64,000 nucleotides of DNA from Arthrobacter saudimassiliensis (GCA_900016675.1 LN483070.1:1178001-1242000); one strand, 5' to 3'; positions 42,146 through 49,257 are shown, numbered from the stretch's first letter. A program made the numbers and translations. The notes: generated by a model not told the origin, from the letters alone.

Positions 42146-42173
42146 AATCTACACGAATGAGCCCGATCACCAA
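42146..42173 (-). promoter_or_regulatory. Promoter of the LysM transglycosylase gene
   Basis: Minus strand TTGGTG (42173-42168), 16-bp spacer, TAGATT (42151-42146). The transcript would carry a leader of about 120 nt. Confidence 0.5.
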
Positions 42174-42280
42174 TAGCCGTTGGGCCTCAAAACGGCCACA
42201 GTGCGTCTTCGTTTCGGCGGCGCCCGCTTCGGCTGCGGGCAGGGAAGGCTGACGGGACCGGCGGGCAGGCGGCGGGAGCG

Positions 42281-42319
42281 GGCCTTCCCGGGCCCGCCGG
42301 CAGGCCCGGTGGGAAGGCC
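42281..42319. repeat. Interrupted inverted repeat upstream of the Rv2175c-like gene
   Basis: GGCCTTCCC (42281-42289) pairs with 42311-42319, and GGGCC (42290-42294) with 42303-42307, leaving a 3-nt bulge and an 8-nt loop. The role is unclear; it lies before the -10-like CAATCT at 42370. Confidence 0.4.
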
Positions 42320-42381
42320 GGCCCGGCCCGGGCGACGCCGGAAAAGTGGCCCGCACGCCCGTCCCGTGGCAATCTGGACGG

Positions 42382-42735
42382 GTGAATGAACTTGAGGAAC
42401 TTGTCGGCGACTGGCTGACCCTGCCCGATGCCGCCGAACAGCTTGGATTGTCCGTAACGAAGGTGCACAGCCTGCTGGAGGAACGGGCGCTGGTCGCCCT
42501 GCGGATCGGCGAGCGGAAGGTGCGCAGCATTCCCGCCGCCTTCCTGGCCGACGGCGCCGTGCTGGACAGCCTGAAGGGAACCATCTCCGTCCTGGTCGAT
42601 GCCGGATTCAAGGACGATGAAATGGTCCGCTGGCTGTTCACCCCGGACGAGACCCTGCCGGGGCGCCCCGTGGACGCCCTGCGTGAAGGCCGGAAGACGG
42701 AGATCCGGCGCCGCGCGCAGGCCCTGGCCTGGTAG
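42382..42735 (+). CDS. Rv2175c-like winged-helix DNA-binding protein
   Basis: A 117-residue protein with WLTLPDAAEQLGLSVTKVHSLLEERAL as an excisionase/MerR-like winged helix (about 12-40) and a conserved C-terminal domain ending RPVDALREGRKTEIRRRAQAL. In M. tuberculosis Rv2175c is a DNA-binding substrate of the kinase PknL, encoded next to it; here it lies 1.6 kb from the PASTA kinase, with the transglycosylase gene between. The GTG start at 42382 has no ribosome site; CAATCT 6 bases upstream suggests a leaderless mRNA. Confidence 0.82.
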   Translation: MNELEELVGDWLTLPDAAEQLGLSVTKVHSLLEERALVALRIGERKVRSIPAAFLADGAVLDSLKGTISVLVDAGFKDDEMVRWLFTPDETLPGRPVDALREGRKTEIRRRAQALAW

Positions 42736-42782
42736 CAGGACCGACGGTCTTTCCACCGGGACGGCTTGGCGGCCGTGACCGG

Positions 42783-42828
42783 AGACAGCAGCAGGGCGGG
42801 ACCGCTTGGTCCCGCCCTGCTGCTGTCT
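42783..42828. terminator. Strong bidirectional terminator
   Basis: A perfect 21-bp stem (42783-42803 with 42808-42828) and a GCTT loop, between the convergent Rv2175c-like and polyprenyl synthase genes. Confidence 0.85.
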
Positions 42829-42835
42829 GTATCGG

Positions 42836-42855
42836 TCGGCTCGGCTCGGCTCGGC
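42836..42855. repeat. TCGGC tandem repeat
   Basis: Four copies of TCGGC directly abutting the stop codon of the polyprenyl synthase gene. Confidence 0.6.
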
Positions 42856-43992
42856 TTAGGCGCGACGGCGGACAGCCGCATCCGCCAGCCGGGCAAGGGC
42901 GGCGCCGGCCGGCGTCGGCAGGTCCAGGGCGGCCAGCGCCCGGTCCGCCGCTGCGGTGTGTCCGGCGATCAGCTCCTCCGTGGCGGCCAGCGCCCCGGTC
43001 TCCGTGATGAGGGCGCGCAGCCGCTGCACGCCGTCGTCGTTTAGGTCGGCTGCGCCGAGGCTGCCCGAGACCTCCGCACGGACCCCGGCGTCGCCGTGCT
43101 CCAGGGTGTAGGCGATCAGTACCGTCCGCTTGCCTTCGCGCAGGTCGTCGCCGGCCGGCTTGCCGGTGGTTTCGGGATCGCCGAAGACGCCGAGGACGTC
43201 GTCGCGCAGCTGGAAGGCCTCGCCGAGCGGCAGCGAGAACGCCGCATAGGCCTGCTGCAGGCCGCTGTCCGCACCGGCCAGGGCTCCGCCGATGGCCAGC
43301 GGATGCTCCGTGGTGTACTTCGCCGCCTTGTAGCGCAGGATGTTCCGCGCCCGGCGGACGGCGTCCTCGGGGCGGTGTCCCGGGCCCACCACCTCTTCGA
43401 GGATGTCCAGGTACTGTCCGGCCATCACCTCGGTGCGCATCCGGTTGAAGATGTCGCGGGCCGCGGTCCCGTGCGCCGCCGCAGGACCGACGGAGGTGAA
43501 GACCTCCTCGCTCAGGGCCAGGCAGAGGTCACCGGCCAGGATGGCCGCCGAGGTGCCGAACCGGTCCCCGTCCAGGTGCCAGCCGGAGTCACGGTGCGTG
43601 CCGGTGAACCTGCGGTGGACGGAGGGCGCGCCGCGGCGGGTGTCGGAGCGGTCAATGATGTCGTCGTGGATCAGCGCGGCGCTCTGGAACAGCTCCAGCG
43701 CCAGGCCGGCCCGGACGGCCACCGGGTCCAGCGGCGCTCCGCCCGCCCCCCGGAACCCCCAGTAGCAGAGCAGTGCGCGAAGGCGCTTGCCGCCGCGGGC
43801 AAGGGCATGGATGGCCTCAAGCAGCGGCACCGACTCGGCGGAGACCTCACGGAGCATCCGTGTCCGCTCGGTGAGGAAGGACACGAGCTCCGCTTCGAGC
43901 AGTCCGCGGAACCGGTCCTCCTCCTCCCGGGCGGCGGCGGCGTCGGGATCCGGTGGAACCGGGAGCGACGCCGGGGCGTCGGGGACGCTCAC
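42856..43992 (-). CDS. Polyprenyl diphosphate synthase (IdsA/GGPP synthase-like)
   Basis: A 378-residue trans-prenyltransferase. ALARGGKRLRALLCYWGF precedes the first aspartate-rich motif, ALIHDDIIDRSD (DDxxD); the second is AFQLRDDVLGVFGD, followed by GKPAGDDLREGKRT. It condenses isopentenyl diphosphate with allylic diphosphates to C15-C20 or longer prenyl chains used for undecaprenyl or decaprenyl carriers, menaquinone or carotenoids. The position matches idsA2 near pknL in mycobacteria. The GTG start overlaps the stop of the upstream lipoprotein gene by 4 bases, so the two are translated together. Confidence 0.88.
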   Translation of the reverse strand: MSVPDAPASLPVPPDPDAAAAREEEDRFRGLLEAELVSFLTERTRMLREVSAESVPLLEAIHALARGGKRLRALLCYWGFRGAGGAPLDPVAVRAGLALELFQSAALIHDDIIDRSDTRRGAPSVHRRFTGTHRDSGWHLDGDRFGTSAAILAGDLCLALSEEVFTSVGPAAAHGTAARDIFNRMRTEVMAGQYLDILEEVVGPGHRPEDAVRRARNILRYKAAKYTTEHPLAIGGALAGADSGLQQAYAAFSLPLGEAFQLRDDVLGVFGDPETTGKPAGDDLREGKRTVLIAYTLEHGDAGVRAEVSGSLGAADLNDDGVQRLRALITETGALAATEELIAGHTAAADRALAALDLPTPAGAALARLADAAVRRRA

Positions 43993-44516
43993 TCCCGGGC
44001 CCCGTCGACGGTGGAGGAAAGCACGTTCGCGCCCACGGTGAACGCGGAGGAGCCGTCGCCGGGCACCACGCTCACATTGGCGGTCTCCTCCCCGCCGTCG
44101 CGGACAAAGTCCTTCGACACGGTCTTGCCGACCGTCTCGCCTTCCAGCGGATGGAAGCCCCGCTCCTCGAAGGCCTTGGCGTACCACGCCACGACCTCCT
44201 CCGGGGTGGCCGTCGTCCGTCCCGTGAGGCTGACCGTGACCAGGTCGCCTTCCTGGTCGAAGCTGGTGGCCAGTACGGTGGCGCCGTCCATGGGCGGGAC
44301 CACCTCCACCGGGAAGCCGGGCGCAATCGGGTCGGCGGTCGGTTCGGCCGAGGCCGTGGCTCCGCCGGAACCGGTGACCGAAGCCGCCGGCGTGGGGGAG
44401 GAGGAGGCCGACGTCGGGCCCGGAGAGGCGGCGGAGGCATCGCCGGAGCTGTCCGCGCAGCCGGCGGCAAGAAGCAGGACGGCAGCGGCGGTGAGGGCTA
44501 TGGGGGTTCTCTTCAT
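43989..44516 (-). CDS. Putative lipoprotein of unknown function
   Basis: 175 residues: MKRTPIALTAAAVLLLAAGC is a clear lipoprotein signal with lipobox LAAGC (Cys20). A Ser/Thr/Ala/Pro-rich linker of 45 residues follows, then a small domain with VVPPMDGATVLATSF, VVAWYAKAFEERGFHPLEG and FTVGANVLSS. I do not recognise the domain; the layout resembles small cell-surface lipoproteins of Micrococcaceae. It is transcribed just ahead of the polyprenyl synthase (4-base overlap), suggesting a role in the envelope. A minus-strand TAGACT at 44556-44561 may be the -10. Confidence 0.75.
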   Translation of the reverse strand: MKRTPIALTAAAVLLLAAGCADSSGDASAASPGPTSASSSPTPAASVTGSGGATASAEPTADPIAPGFPVEVVPPMDGATVLATSFDQEGDLVTVSLTGRTTATPEEVVAWYAKAFEERGFHPLEGETVGKTVSKDFVRDGGEETANVSVVPGDGSSAFTVGANVLSSTVDGARE

Positions 44517-44566
44517 GGTCTTTCGGTTCTGCTGGGAAACGATGGACTGGACCCCAGTCTAGGCGA

Positions 44567-44595
44567 CTGCGAATGTCGGACCCGGTGCCTACGAT
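44567..44595 (+). promoter_or_regulatory. Promoter of dinB
   Basis: CTGCGA (44567-44572), 17-bp spacer, TACGAT (44590-44595), 7 bases before the GTG at 44603. I see no LexA/SOS box of the GAAC-N4-GTTC type in the region. Confidence 0.5.
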
Positions 44596-44602
44596 GAGAG
44601 GC

Positions 44603-45820
44603 GTGGGCACCGAACCGAGCGGCGAAGACCGGGACTGCACGATCATGCACGTCGACATGGACGCCTTCTACGTGTCCGTGGAACTGCTGCAGCGCCCCGA
44701 CCTGGTCGGGCGCCCGGTCATCGTCGGCGGCCTGGGCGGGCGCTCGGTCGTGCTCTCCGCCTCCTACGAGGCACGGCGGTTCGGGGTACGCTCCGCCATG
44801 CCGATGGCCAGCGCCCGGCGCATGTGCCCGCAGGCCGTGGTGCTCGAACCGCACCATGAGGCGTACCGCCGGGTCTCGTCACGGATCATGGAGATCTTCG
44901 GCACCGTGACCCCGCTGGTGGAGCAGCTCAGCGTCGACGAGGCGTTCCTCGACGTCGCCGGGGCGCTGCGCCGGCTGGGCCCGCCGCGGGCGATCGGCGA
45001 GCAGCTGCGCGCCACCATCCGGCAGGAGCTGGGCATCACGGCCAGCGTGGGCATCGCCGCCACCAAGTTCGTGGCCAAGATCGCCTCGACCCGGGCCAAG
45101 CCCGACGGGCTGCTGCTGATTCCGCGTGACCGCACCGTCGAGTACCTGCACGGGCTCGACGTGTCAGCGCTGTGGGGCGTGGGCGAGCGGACCCGGGAGG
45201 TGCTGGCACGGGTGGGAATCCGGACCGTGGCGGACCTCGCCCACACTCCCGTGCCCACGCTGCGCCGCCTGCTGGGCAGCACGGGCCTGCACGTCCATGA
45301 ACTTGCCTGGGGCAGGGATCCCCGGCCGGTGACGCCCGTGCGGCAGGAAAAGAGCATCGGTGCGGAGGAAACGTTCGCCAGCGACGTCGACAGCGACGAC
45401 GTCCTGCACACGGAGCTGCTGCGCCTGGCGCATCGGACGGCGACGCGGATGCGGTCGGCCGGAATGCAGGCCCGGACCGTGTCGCTGAAGCTGCGCTACG
45501 CGGACTTTTCCACCCTGACCCGCAGCCATCGGCTGACCGAACCCGTGGACAGCGCCCAGCTGCTTTACGAGACCGCCCGCTCCCTGCTGGCCGGGCTGGG
45601 GCGGCGGCCCATGAGCGTGCGGCTGATCGGGCTGCGGGCCGAGAACCTTGAGGAGGCCGGGGGAGCCGCCCAGCAGCTGACACTCGACGGCCGCGACGAC
45701 AACTGGCGCTCCGCCGAGGATGCCCTGGACCGGGTCAACCGGCGTTTCGGGGACAAGGGGGTCATGCCCGCCCGGCTGCTTCGTCCTGCCCGCCGCCCGC
45801 CCGCCGCGCAGGACGGGTAG
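44603..45820 (+). CDS. dinB: DNA polymerase IV
   Basis: A 405-residue Y-family polymerase. MHVDMDAFYVSVE and SVDEAFLDVAG carry the three catalytic acidic residues, VGIAATKFVAKIAS is the fingers/palm region, a helix-hairpin-helix ALWGVGERTREVLARVG follows, and the little-finger domain ends near SVRLIGLRAENL. No beta-clamp motif can be named with certainty, but QLTLD near residue 368 fits. It performs error-prone translesion synthesis. GTG 44603 is preferred (TACGAT 7 bases upstream); in-frame ATGs at 44573 and 44594 are alternatives. Confidence 0.9.
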   Translation: MGTEPSGEDRDCTIMHVDMDAFYVSVELLQRPDLVGRPVIVGGLGGRSVVLSASYEARRFGVRSAMPMASARRMCPQAVVLEPHHEAYRRVSSRIMEIFGTVTPLVEQLSVDEAFLDVAGALRRLGPPRAIGEQLRATIRQELGITASVGIAATKFVAKIASTRAKPDGLLLIPRDRTVEYLHGLDVSALWGVGERTREVLARVGIRTVADLAHTPVPTLRRLLGSTGLHVHELAWGRDPRPVTPVRQEKSIGAEETFASDVDSDDVLHTELLRLAHRTATRMRSAGMQARTVSLKLRYADFSTLTRSHRLTEPVDSAQLLYETARSLLAGLGRRPMSVRLIGLRAENLEEAGGAAQQLTLDGRDDNWRSAEDALDRVNRRFGDKGVMPARLLRPARRPPAAQDG

Positions 45821-45985
45821 CAACCCTCCACCGCCGTCGGTGTGAGCTTTCGCCCGCCCCGGAAGCAACCTATCCTTAGGGGTAGGTGCAAAGCGGGCGT
45901 GGCAGCCACCGGTGTGAGGGAACCACCGGAGGCCGGGACACGTTCACTGCTTTACACGGCACATACGAACCGCTAGGAGGCAGTG

Positions 45986-46369
45986 ATGGCACTCTCCGAA
46001 CACGAGCAGCGCCTGCTTGAGCAGTTGGAGCAGCAGTTGCACGCCGAAGACCCCAAATTCGCCAGCTCCATGGCCGCAAGCTCGGCCACCGGGATATCCA
46101 CCCGGAGGATTGTGCTGGGTGCCCTCGTTGCGGTTGCCGGCATCGCTGTTCTGATCTTCGGGGTGTCCCTGTCCATGCCGTGGGGCATCGCCGTCGGGAT
46201 TCTCGGGTTCCTCGTCATGGGATCCGGCGTGTACTACGCAACCACCAAGGGCAAGCGCGTCCAGGCGGCCGTCGGAGGCAGCCGGCGCGAGCGCGAGGCG
46301 TCCTCACCCAAGGGCTTCATGAGCAACCTCGAGTCCCGCTGGGACGAGCGCAAGCGCGACCAGCCCTAG
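45986..46369 (+). CDS. DUF3040 membrane protein
   Basis: A 127-residue protein beginning MALSEHEQRLLEQLEQQL, the fixed N-terminus of DUF3040, followed by two membrane helices (about 41-58 and 64-83) and a basic tail ending ESRWDERKRDQP. The family is confined to Actinobacteria and sits between dinB and mraZ in many genomes; its function is unknown but the position suggests the envelope or division. ATG 45986 is 5 bases after AGGAGG, better than the adjoining GTG at 45983. Confidence 0.88.
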   Translation: MALSEHEQRLLEQLEQQLHAEDPKFASSMAASSATGISTRRIVLGALVAVAGIAVLIFGVSLSMPWGIAVGILGFLVMGSGVYYATTKGKRVQAAVGGSRREREASSPKGFMSNLESRWDERKRDQP

Positions 46370-46403
46370 GGGCGCGGTCCACGACGCTGGAAGCAGCAGC
46401 ACC

Positions 46404-46440
46404 GCCTGAACACACTGCCTGAACACACTGCCTGAACAGC
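46404..46440. repeat. 13-bp tandem repeat
   Basis: GCCTGAACACACT at 46404-46416 and 46417-46429, then a partial third copy to 46440. It lies in the 3' untranslated region of the DUF3040 gene, ahead of its terminator. Confidence 0.6.
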
Positions 46441-46464
46441 AGCACAGGCTGAACAGCACAGCCG

Positions 46465-46496
46465 AAGAGGGTCCGGCCACGCCGGACCCTCTTTTT
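46465..46496 (+). terminator. Intrinsic terminator before the dcw cluster
   Basis: A perfect 13-bp stem, AAGAGGGTCCGGC (46465-46477) with 46481-46493, CAC loop, then TTT. It isolates the dinB-DUF3040 side from mraZ. Confidence 0.85.
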
Positions 46497-46522
46497 CATG
46501 CCCGCTCCCGGCAGCCGGTTCA

Positions 46523-46565
46523 TCCCCGTGCTCCACTTTCCTCCCCGTGCTCCACTTTCCTCCAC
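46523..46565. repeat. 19-bp tandem repeat carrying inverted GTGGAG boxes
   Basis: TCCCCGTGCTCCACTTTCC is repeated exactly at 46523-46541 and 46542-46560. On the minus strand GTGGAG appears at 46536-46531, 46555-46550 and 46565-46560; the last two are 10 bp apart, the spacing of the boxes at the mraZ promoter. Confidence 0.7.
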
Positions 46566-46772
46566 GCAGCACTCCCCCGAGGGAAACTGCGCCCCTGAGA
46601 CGCCGTTCGACAGGCCTCGGCGGGGCCGGGACGGTCCCTGCCGCCTCCCTTTTCCTCCACTTCGTCGAGGCGTGCCGTCGGGCGCTCCGGAGCCTGGTTC
46701 TGCCTTGAAACGGCGGGGAAGCGGCGGTGTCGATACGGCGACACGCCACGCGTGAAAAGCCGCGCGGCGTCG

Positions 46773-46804
46773 TTGACTGTGGAGGGAAGTGGAGTAAAGT
46801 GGAG
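46773..46804 (+). promoter_or_regulatory. mraZ promoter overlapped by three MraZ-type boxes
   Basis: TTGACT (46773-46778), 16-bp spacer, TAAAGT (46795-46800). GTGGAG boxes at 46779-46784, 46789-46794 and 46799-46804 are spaced exactly 10 bp, one helical turn, and cover the spacer and -10. MraZ proteins bind such short direct repeats upstream of their own gene, so autorepression of the dcw cluster is likely. Confidence 0.75.
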
Positions 46805-46863
46805 GGCATCGGAGTTACGGCGATGCAGAAGGAGTTTTCTCCCTTTCAGACAGGCGGTGGCGG

Positions 46864-47295
46864 ATGTTCCTCGGAACCCATTCGCCGCGCCTTGATGACA
46901 AGGGCAGGATCATCCTTCCGGCCAAGTTCCGGGACGAGCTGGCCGACGGGCTGGTGCTGACCCGGGGCCAGGAGCGGTGCATCTACGTCTTCAGCCGGAA
47001 AGAGTTCGAACGGATCCACGAGCAGATGAGGGAAGCCCCGCTGTCCTCACGCCAGGCCCGTGACTACATCCGAGTTTTTCTCTCCGGCGCCTCCGACGAA
47101 GTGCCGGACAAGCAAGGGCGGGTCACCATCCCGCCGGCGCTGCGCAGGTATGCCGGTCTGGACCGCGAGCTGGCCGTTATCGGCGCCGGCACGCGGGCCG
47201 AGATCTGGGATGCCGAGGCCTGGCAGGAATACCTGGACGAGAAGGAAGCCGCCTTCTCGGACACCGACGAAGACGCAATTCCCGGAGTCTTCTGA
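46864..47295 (+). CDS. mraZ: Transcriptional regulator MraZ
   Basis: A 143-residue protein with two SpoVT/AbrB-type half domains: [19 protein letters not shown] with AKFRDEL, then [18 protein letters not shown] (about residues 80-97). These form a ring oligomer that binds direct repeats. MraZ controls its own dcw operon; three boxes over its promoter support this here. It starts at the canonical ATG-TTC-CTC-GG. First gene of the division and cell-wall cluster, separated from rsmH by 262 bp containing tandem hairpins. Confidence 0.96.
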   Translation: MFLGTHSPRLDDKGRIILPAKFRDELADGLVLTRGQERCIYVFSRKEFERIHEQMREAPLSSRQARDYIRVFLSGASDEVPDKQGRVTIPPALRRYAGLDRELAVIGAGTRAEIWDAEAWQEYLDEKEAAFSDTDEDAIPGVF

Positions 47296-47414
47296 CCCTT
47301 TCCGCCGCCGGCGGCTCGGGCAGGGCAACGGAAACAGCAGCACCTCAGACCCAGTAACGGACAGGCGCCACGCCGGTTCTTGCATGAGATCTCCAGCCGC
47401 CCCGCGGATCAGGA

Positions 47415-47506
47415 TCCTGGCTCACCTTCCCCTGAGCCAGGCCCCGGCCGCCAGGCGCGGTTCCTGGCTCACCTTCCCCGGAGCCAGGCCCGGCCGCGAG
47501 GCGCGG
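47415..47506 (+). repeat. Tandem 46-bp repeat forming twin hairpins in the mraZ-rsmH spacer
   Basis: Copy 1 is 47415-47460, copy 2 is 47462-47506 (one base shorter, two substitutions). Each contains an 8-bp stem CCTGGCTC/GAGCCAGG (47416-47423 with 47434-47441; 47463-47470 with 47481-47488) and a 10-nt loop, ACCTTCCCCT or ACCTTCCCCG. The CCTTCC of both loops is complementary to GGAAGG in the rsmH ribosome binding site (47543-47548). There is no T-run, so these are not standard terminators. Confidence 0.7.
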
Positions 47507-47557
47507 ATGGGGATCTGATCCAAGAACCCGGTGCGGCTCCGCGGAAGGAAGCAGCAC

Positions 47558-48556
47558 ATGAGCGAAGAGCGTCCCGCCTCGGAACGCCACGTTCCGGTGC
47601 TCCGTGACCGGTGCGTCAACCTGCTCGCCCCCGCACTCGAAGCCGCCGCCGCTGCAACCGGGCGCGCCGTCGTCGTCGACGCGACCCTGGGCATGGGCGG
47701 CCACTCCGAGGCAATGCTCGAGCGGTTCCCCAACCTGCACCTCATCGGCCTGGACCGCGACACCCAGGCCCTGCGCCTGGCCGGGGAGCGGCTGGCCCCC
47801 TGGAACGACCGCATCGACCTGGTCCACGCCGTCTATGACGAGATCGCCGACGTCGTCACCGACCTCGGGTTCGACTCCATCGACGGCGTGCTGTTCGACC
47901 TCGGGGTCTCCTCCCTGCAGCTCGACGAGCGGGGCCGCGGCTTCGCCTACTCCTACGACGCCCCGCTGGACATGCGGATGGACACCTCCCGCGGAGCCAC
48001 CGCGGCCGACGTCGTCAATACCTACGACGAGGCGGAGCTCGCCTCCGTGATCCGCCGGTGGGGCGAAGAGAAGTTCGCCCGGCGGATCGCCGCGGCCATC
48101 GTCGCCGCCCGGGACGAGGAACCCTTCAGCACCACCGGCCGCCTGGTGGAGGTCATCCGGACCGCTGTCCCGGCCGCCGCCGCCCGCACCGGCGGGCACC
48201 CGGCGAAGCGTACCTTCCAGGCCCTGCGGATCGAGGTCAATGAGGAGCTGGACGTCCTCGAGCGGGCCATCCCCGCCGCACTGTCCGTCCTCGGCGTCGG
48301 CGGCCGGGCCGTGGTCATGTCCTACCACTCGCTGGAGGACAAGATCGTCAAGTCGGTCTTCGCCGCGGAATCCTCCTCCTCCGCTCCGAAGGGCTTCCCC
48401 GTGGAGCTCGAGGAGCACAAGCCGCGCTTCAGGCGCCTGACCAAGGGCACCGAAACGCCCACGGCCGAGGAAATCGCCGAGAACCCGCGCGCCGCCTCAG
48501 CCAGGCTGCGCGCCGTCGAACGCATCCGCACGAGCAGGGACGGGGCACGATCATGA
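47558..48556 (+). CDS. rsmH: 16S rRNA m4C1402 methyltransferase RsmH
   Basis: A 332-residue methyltransferase (formerly MraW). [13 protein letters not shown] opens the domain, [15 protein letters not shown] is the SAM site, [19 protein letters not shown] and [17 protein letters not shown] are family blocks, and the C-terminal [16 protein letters not shown] and [13 protein letters not shown] are intact. It methylates the N4 of C1402 in 16S rRNA in the ribosomal P site. The ATG at 47558 follows GGAAGGAA. Its stop overlaps the ftsL start (ATGA). Confidence 0.96.
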   Translation: MSEERPASERHVPVLRDRCVNLLAPALEAAAAATGRAVVVDATLGMGGHSEAMLERFPNLHLIGLDRDTQALRLAGERLAPWNDRIDLVHAVYDEIADVVTDLGFDSIDGVLFDLGVSSLQLDERGRGFAYSYDAPLDMRMDTSRGATAADVVNTYDEAELASVIRRWGEEKFARRIAAAIVAARDEEPFSTTGRLVEVIRTAVPAAAARTGGHPAKRTFQALRIEVNEELDVLERAIPAALSVLGVGGRAVVMSYHSLEDKIVKSVFAAESSSSAPKGFPVELEEHKPRFRRLTKGTETPTAEEIAENPRAASARLRAVERIRTSRDGARS

Positions 48557-49257
48557 GCGGATCCATCACAGGCAGCGGCGCCCGCCGGCCGGCCGCCGGG
48601 CGCACCGGGCGGCCCGCCGTCAGCGGTGCCAACGCGCTTGCGCTGGGTGGCCGGCCGGAGCAGGCCCAGGCGCCCCGGCGCCGCACCGTGCTGTCGGTGG
48701 TCCCGGCCGCCGCCGGCCGCCGCCGCGTGCCGTTCGCCGTGCTCTGCTTCATGTTCCTGGTCGCGGCACTGGCCACCGTCCTGGTCCTGAACATCTCCGT
48801 ATCCAGCGGCCAGTACCGCCTGGTCCAGCTGCAGAACGAACGCACGGAGCTGGCACAGCGCAACGAGGCACTGAGCCAGCGCGTCGAAAGCCACCAGGCA
48901 CCGCAGAACCTGGCCGCCCGGGCCGCCGAGCTCGGCATGGTCCCGGCCGGCGCCGTCGGCGCCGTCGACCTGCAGACGCTCGACGTCACCGGTACGCCCG
49001 CCCCCGCGGCCGAAGGCGGCAAGGTCCCGTCCCGGGTCCCAGCCCCGGCGGTGCTCACCGATCCCGTCCTTCCGCCCGGAGCCGCCGCCCCGGACCCGGC
49101 ACCCGAACCCGCCCGGGCGGCGGAGCAGCGGGCCGGCCAGGGCGAATCCGCACCCGCCCCGGCCGCAGCCGAGGCGCCCGCCCCGGCGGCCGCCGAACCG
49201 GAACCCGAGCTCAACGGCGGCACCATTCCCGCACCCGTGCAGCGGAGCGGACAGTAA
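48553..49257 (+). CDS. ftsL: Cell division protein FtsL (septum formation initiator-like)
   Basis: A 234-residue bitopic protein. A 60-residue basic N-terminus leads to one membrane helix ([21 protein letters not shown]), then a coiled coil of about 45 residues ([20 protein letters not shown]) ending in [14 protein letters not shown], typical of FtsL/DivIC. An extra C-terminal tail of about 100 residues, rich in Ala, Pro and Glu, is unusual. It should bridge FtsQ, FtsW and FtsI in the divisome. Assigned mainly from topology and position between rsmH and ftsI. Confidence 0.85.
   Translation: MSGSITGSGARRPAAGRTGRPAVSGANALALGGRPEQAQAPRRRTVLSVVPAAAGRRRVPFAVLCFMFLVAALATVLVLNISVSSGQYRLVQLQNERTELAQRNEALSQRVESHQAPQNLAARAAELGMVPAGAVGAVDLQTLDVTGTPAPAAEGGKVPSRVPAPAVLTDPVLPPGAAAPDPAPEPARAAEQRAGQGESAPAPAAAEAPAPAAAEPEPELNGGTIPAPVQRSGQ

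Larger units (their letters stand above)
42018..42381. other. Divergent intergenic region between LysM transglycosylase and Rv2175c-like gene
   Basis: 364 bp. The left 160 bp are the AT-richest stretch of the window and hold the transglycosylase leader and promoter. The right 200 bp are GC-rich with a strong hairpin (42281-42319). No open frame with coding character is visible. Confidence 0.6.
46370..46863. other. Intergenic region before mraZ
   Basis: 494 bp without a gene. In order: a 13-bp tandem repeat (46404-46440), a terminator (46465-46496), a 19-bp tandem repeat with inverted GTGGAG boxes (46523-46565), one more inverted box (46655-46660), a dyad GTGTCG-ATACGG-CGACAC (46727-46744), and the mraZ promoter with three direct boxes (46773-46804). 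Confidence 0.7.

Noticed and set aside
42018-42381. c-di-AMP (ydaO-type) riboswitch before the LysM transglycosylase
   Set aside because: Common for such genes in Actinobacteria, but I see neither its conserved loops nor its pseudoknot arrangement; the leader holds a simple period-9 repeat instead.
46404-46565. Short tandem repeats before mraZ as a CRISPR array
   Set aside because: Two to three copies without spacers of uniform length, and no cas genes nearby.
47415-47506. Reading the mraZ-rsmH hairpins as intrinsic terminators
   Set aside because: Stems are only 8 bp, no T-run follows, and termination here would cut off the essential dcw genes.
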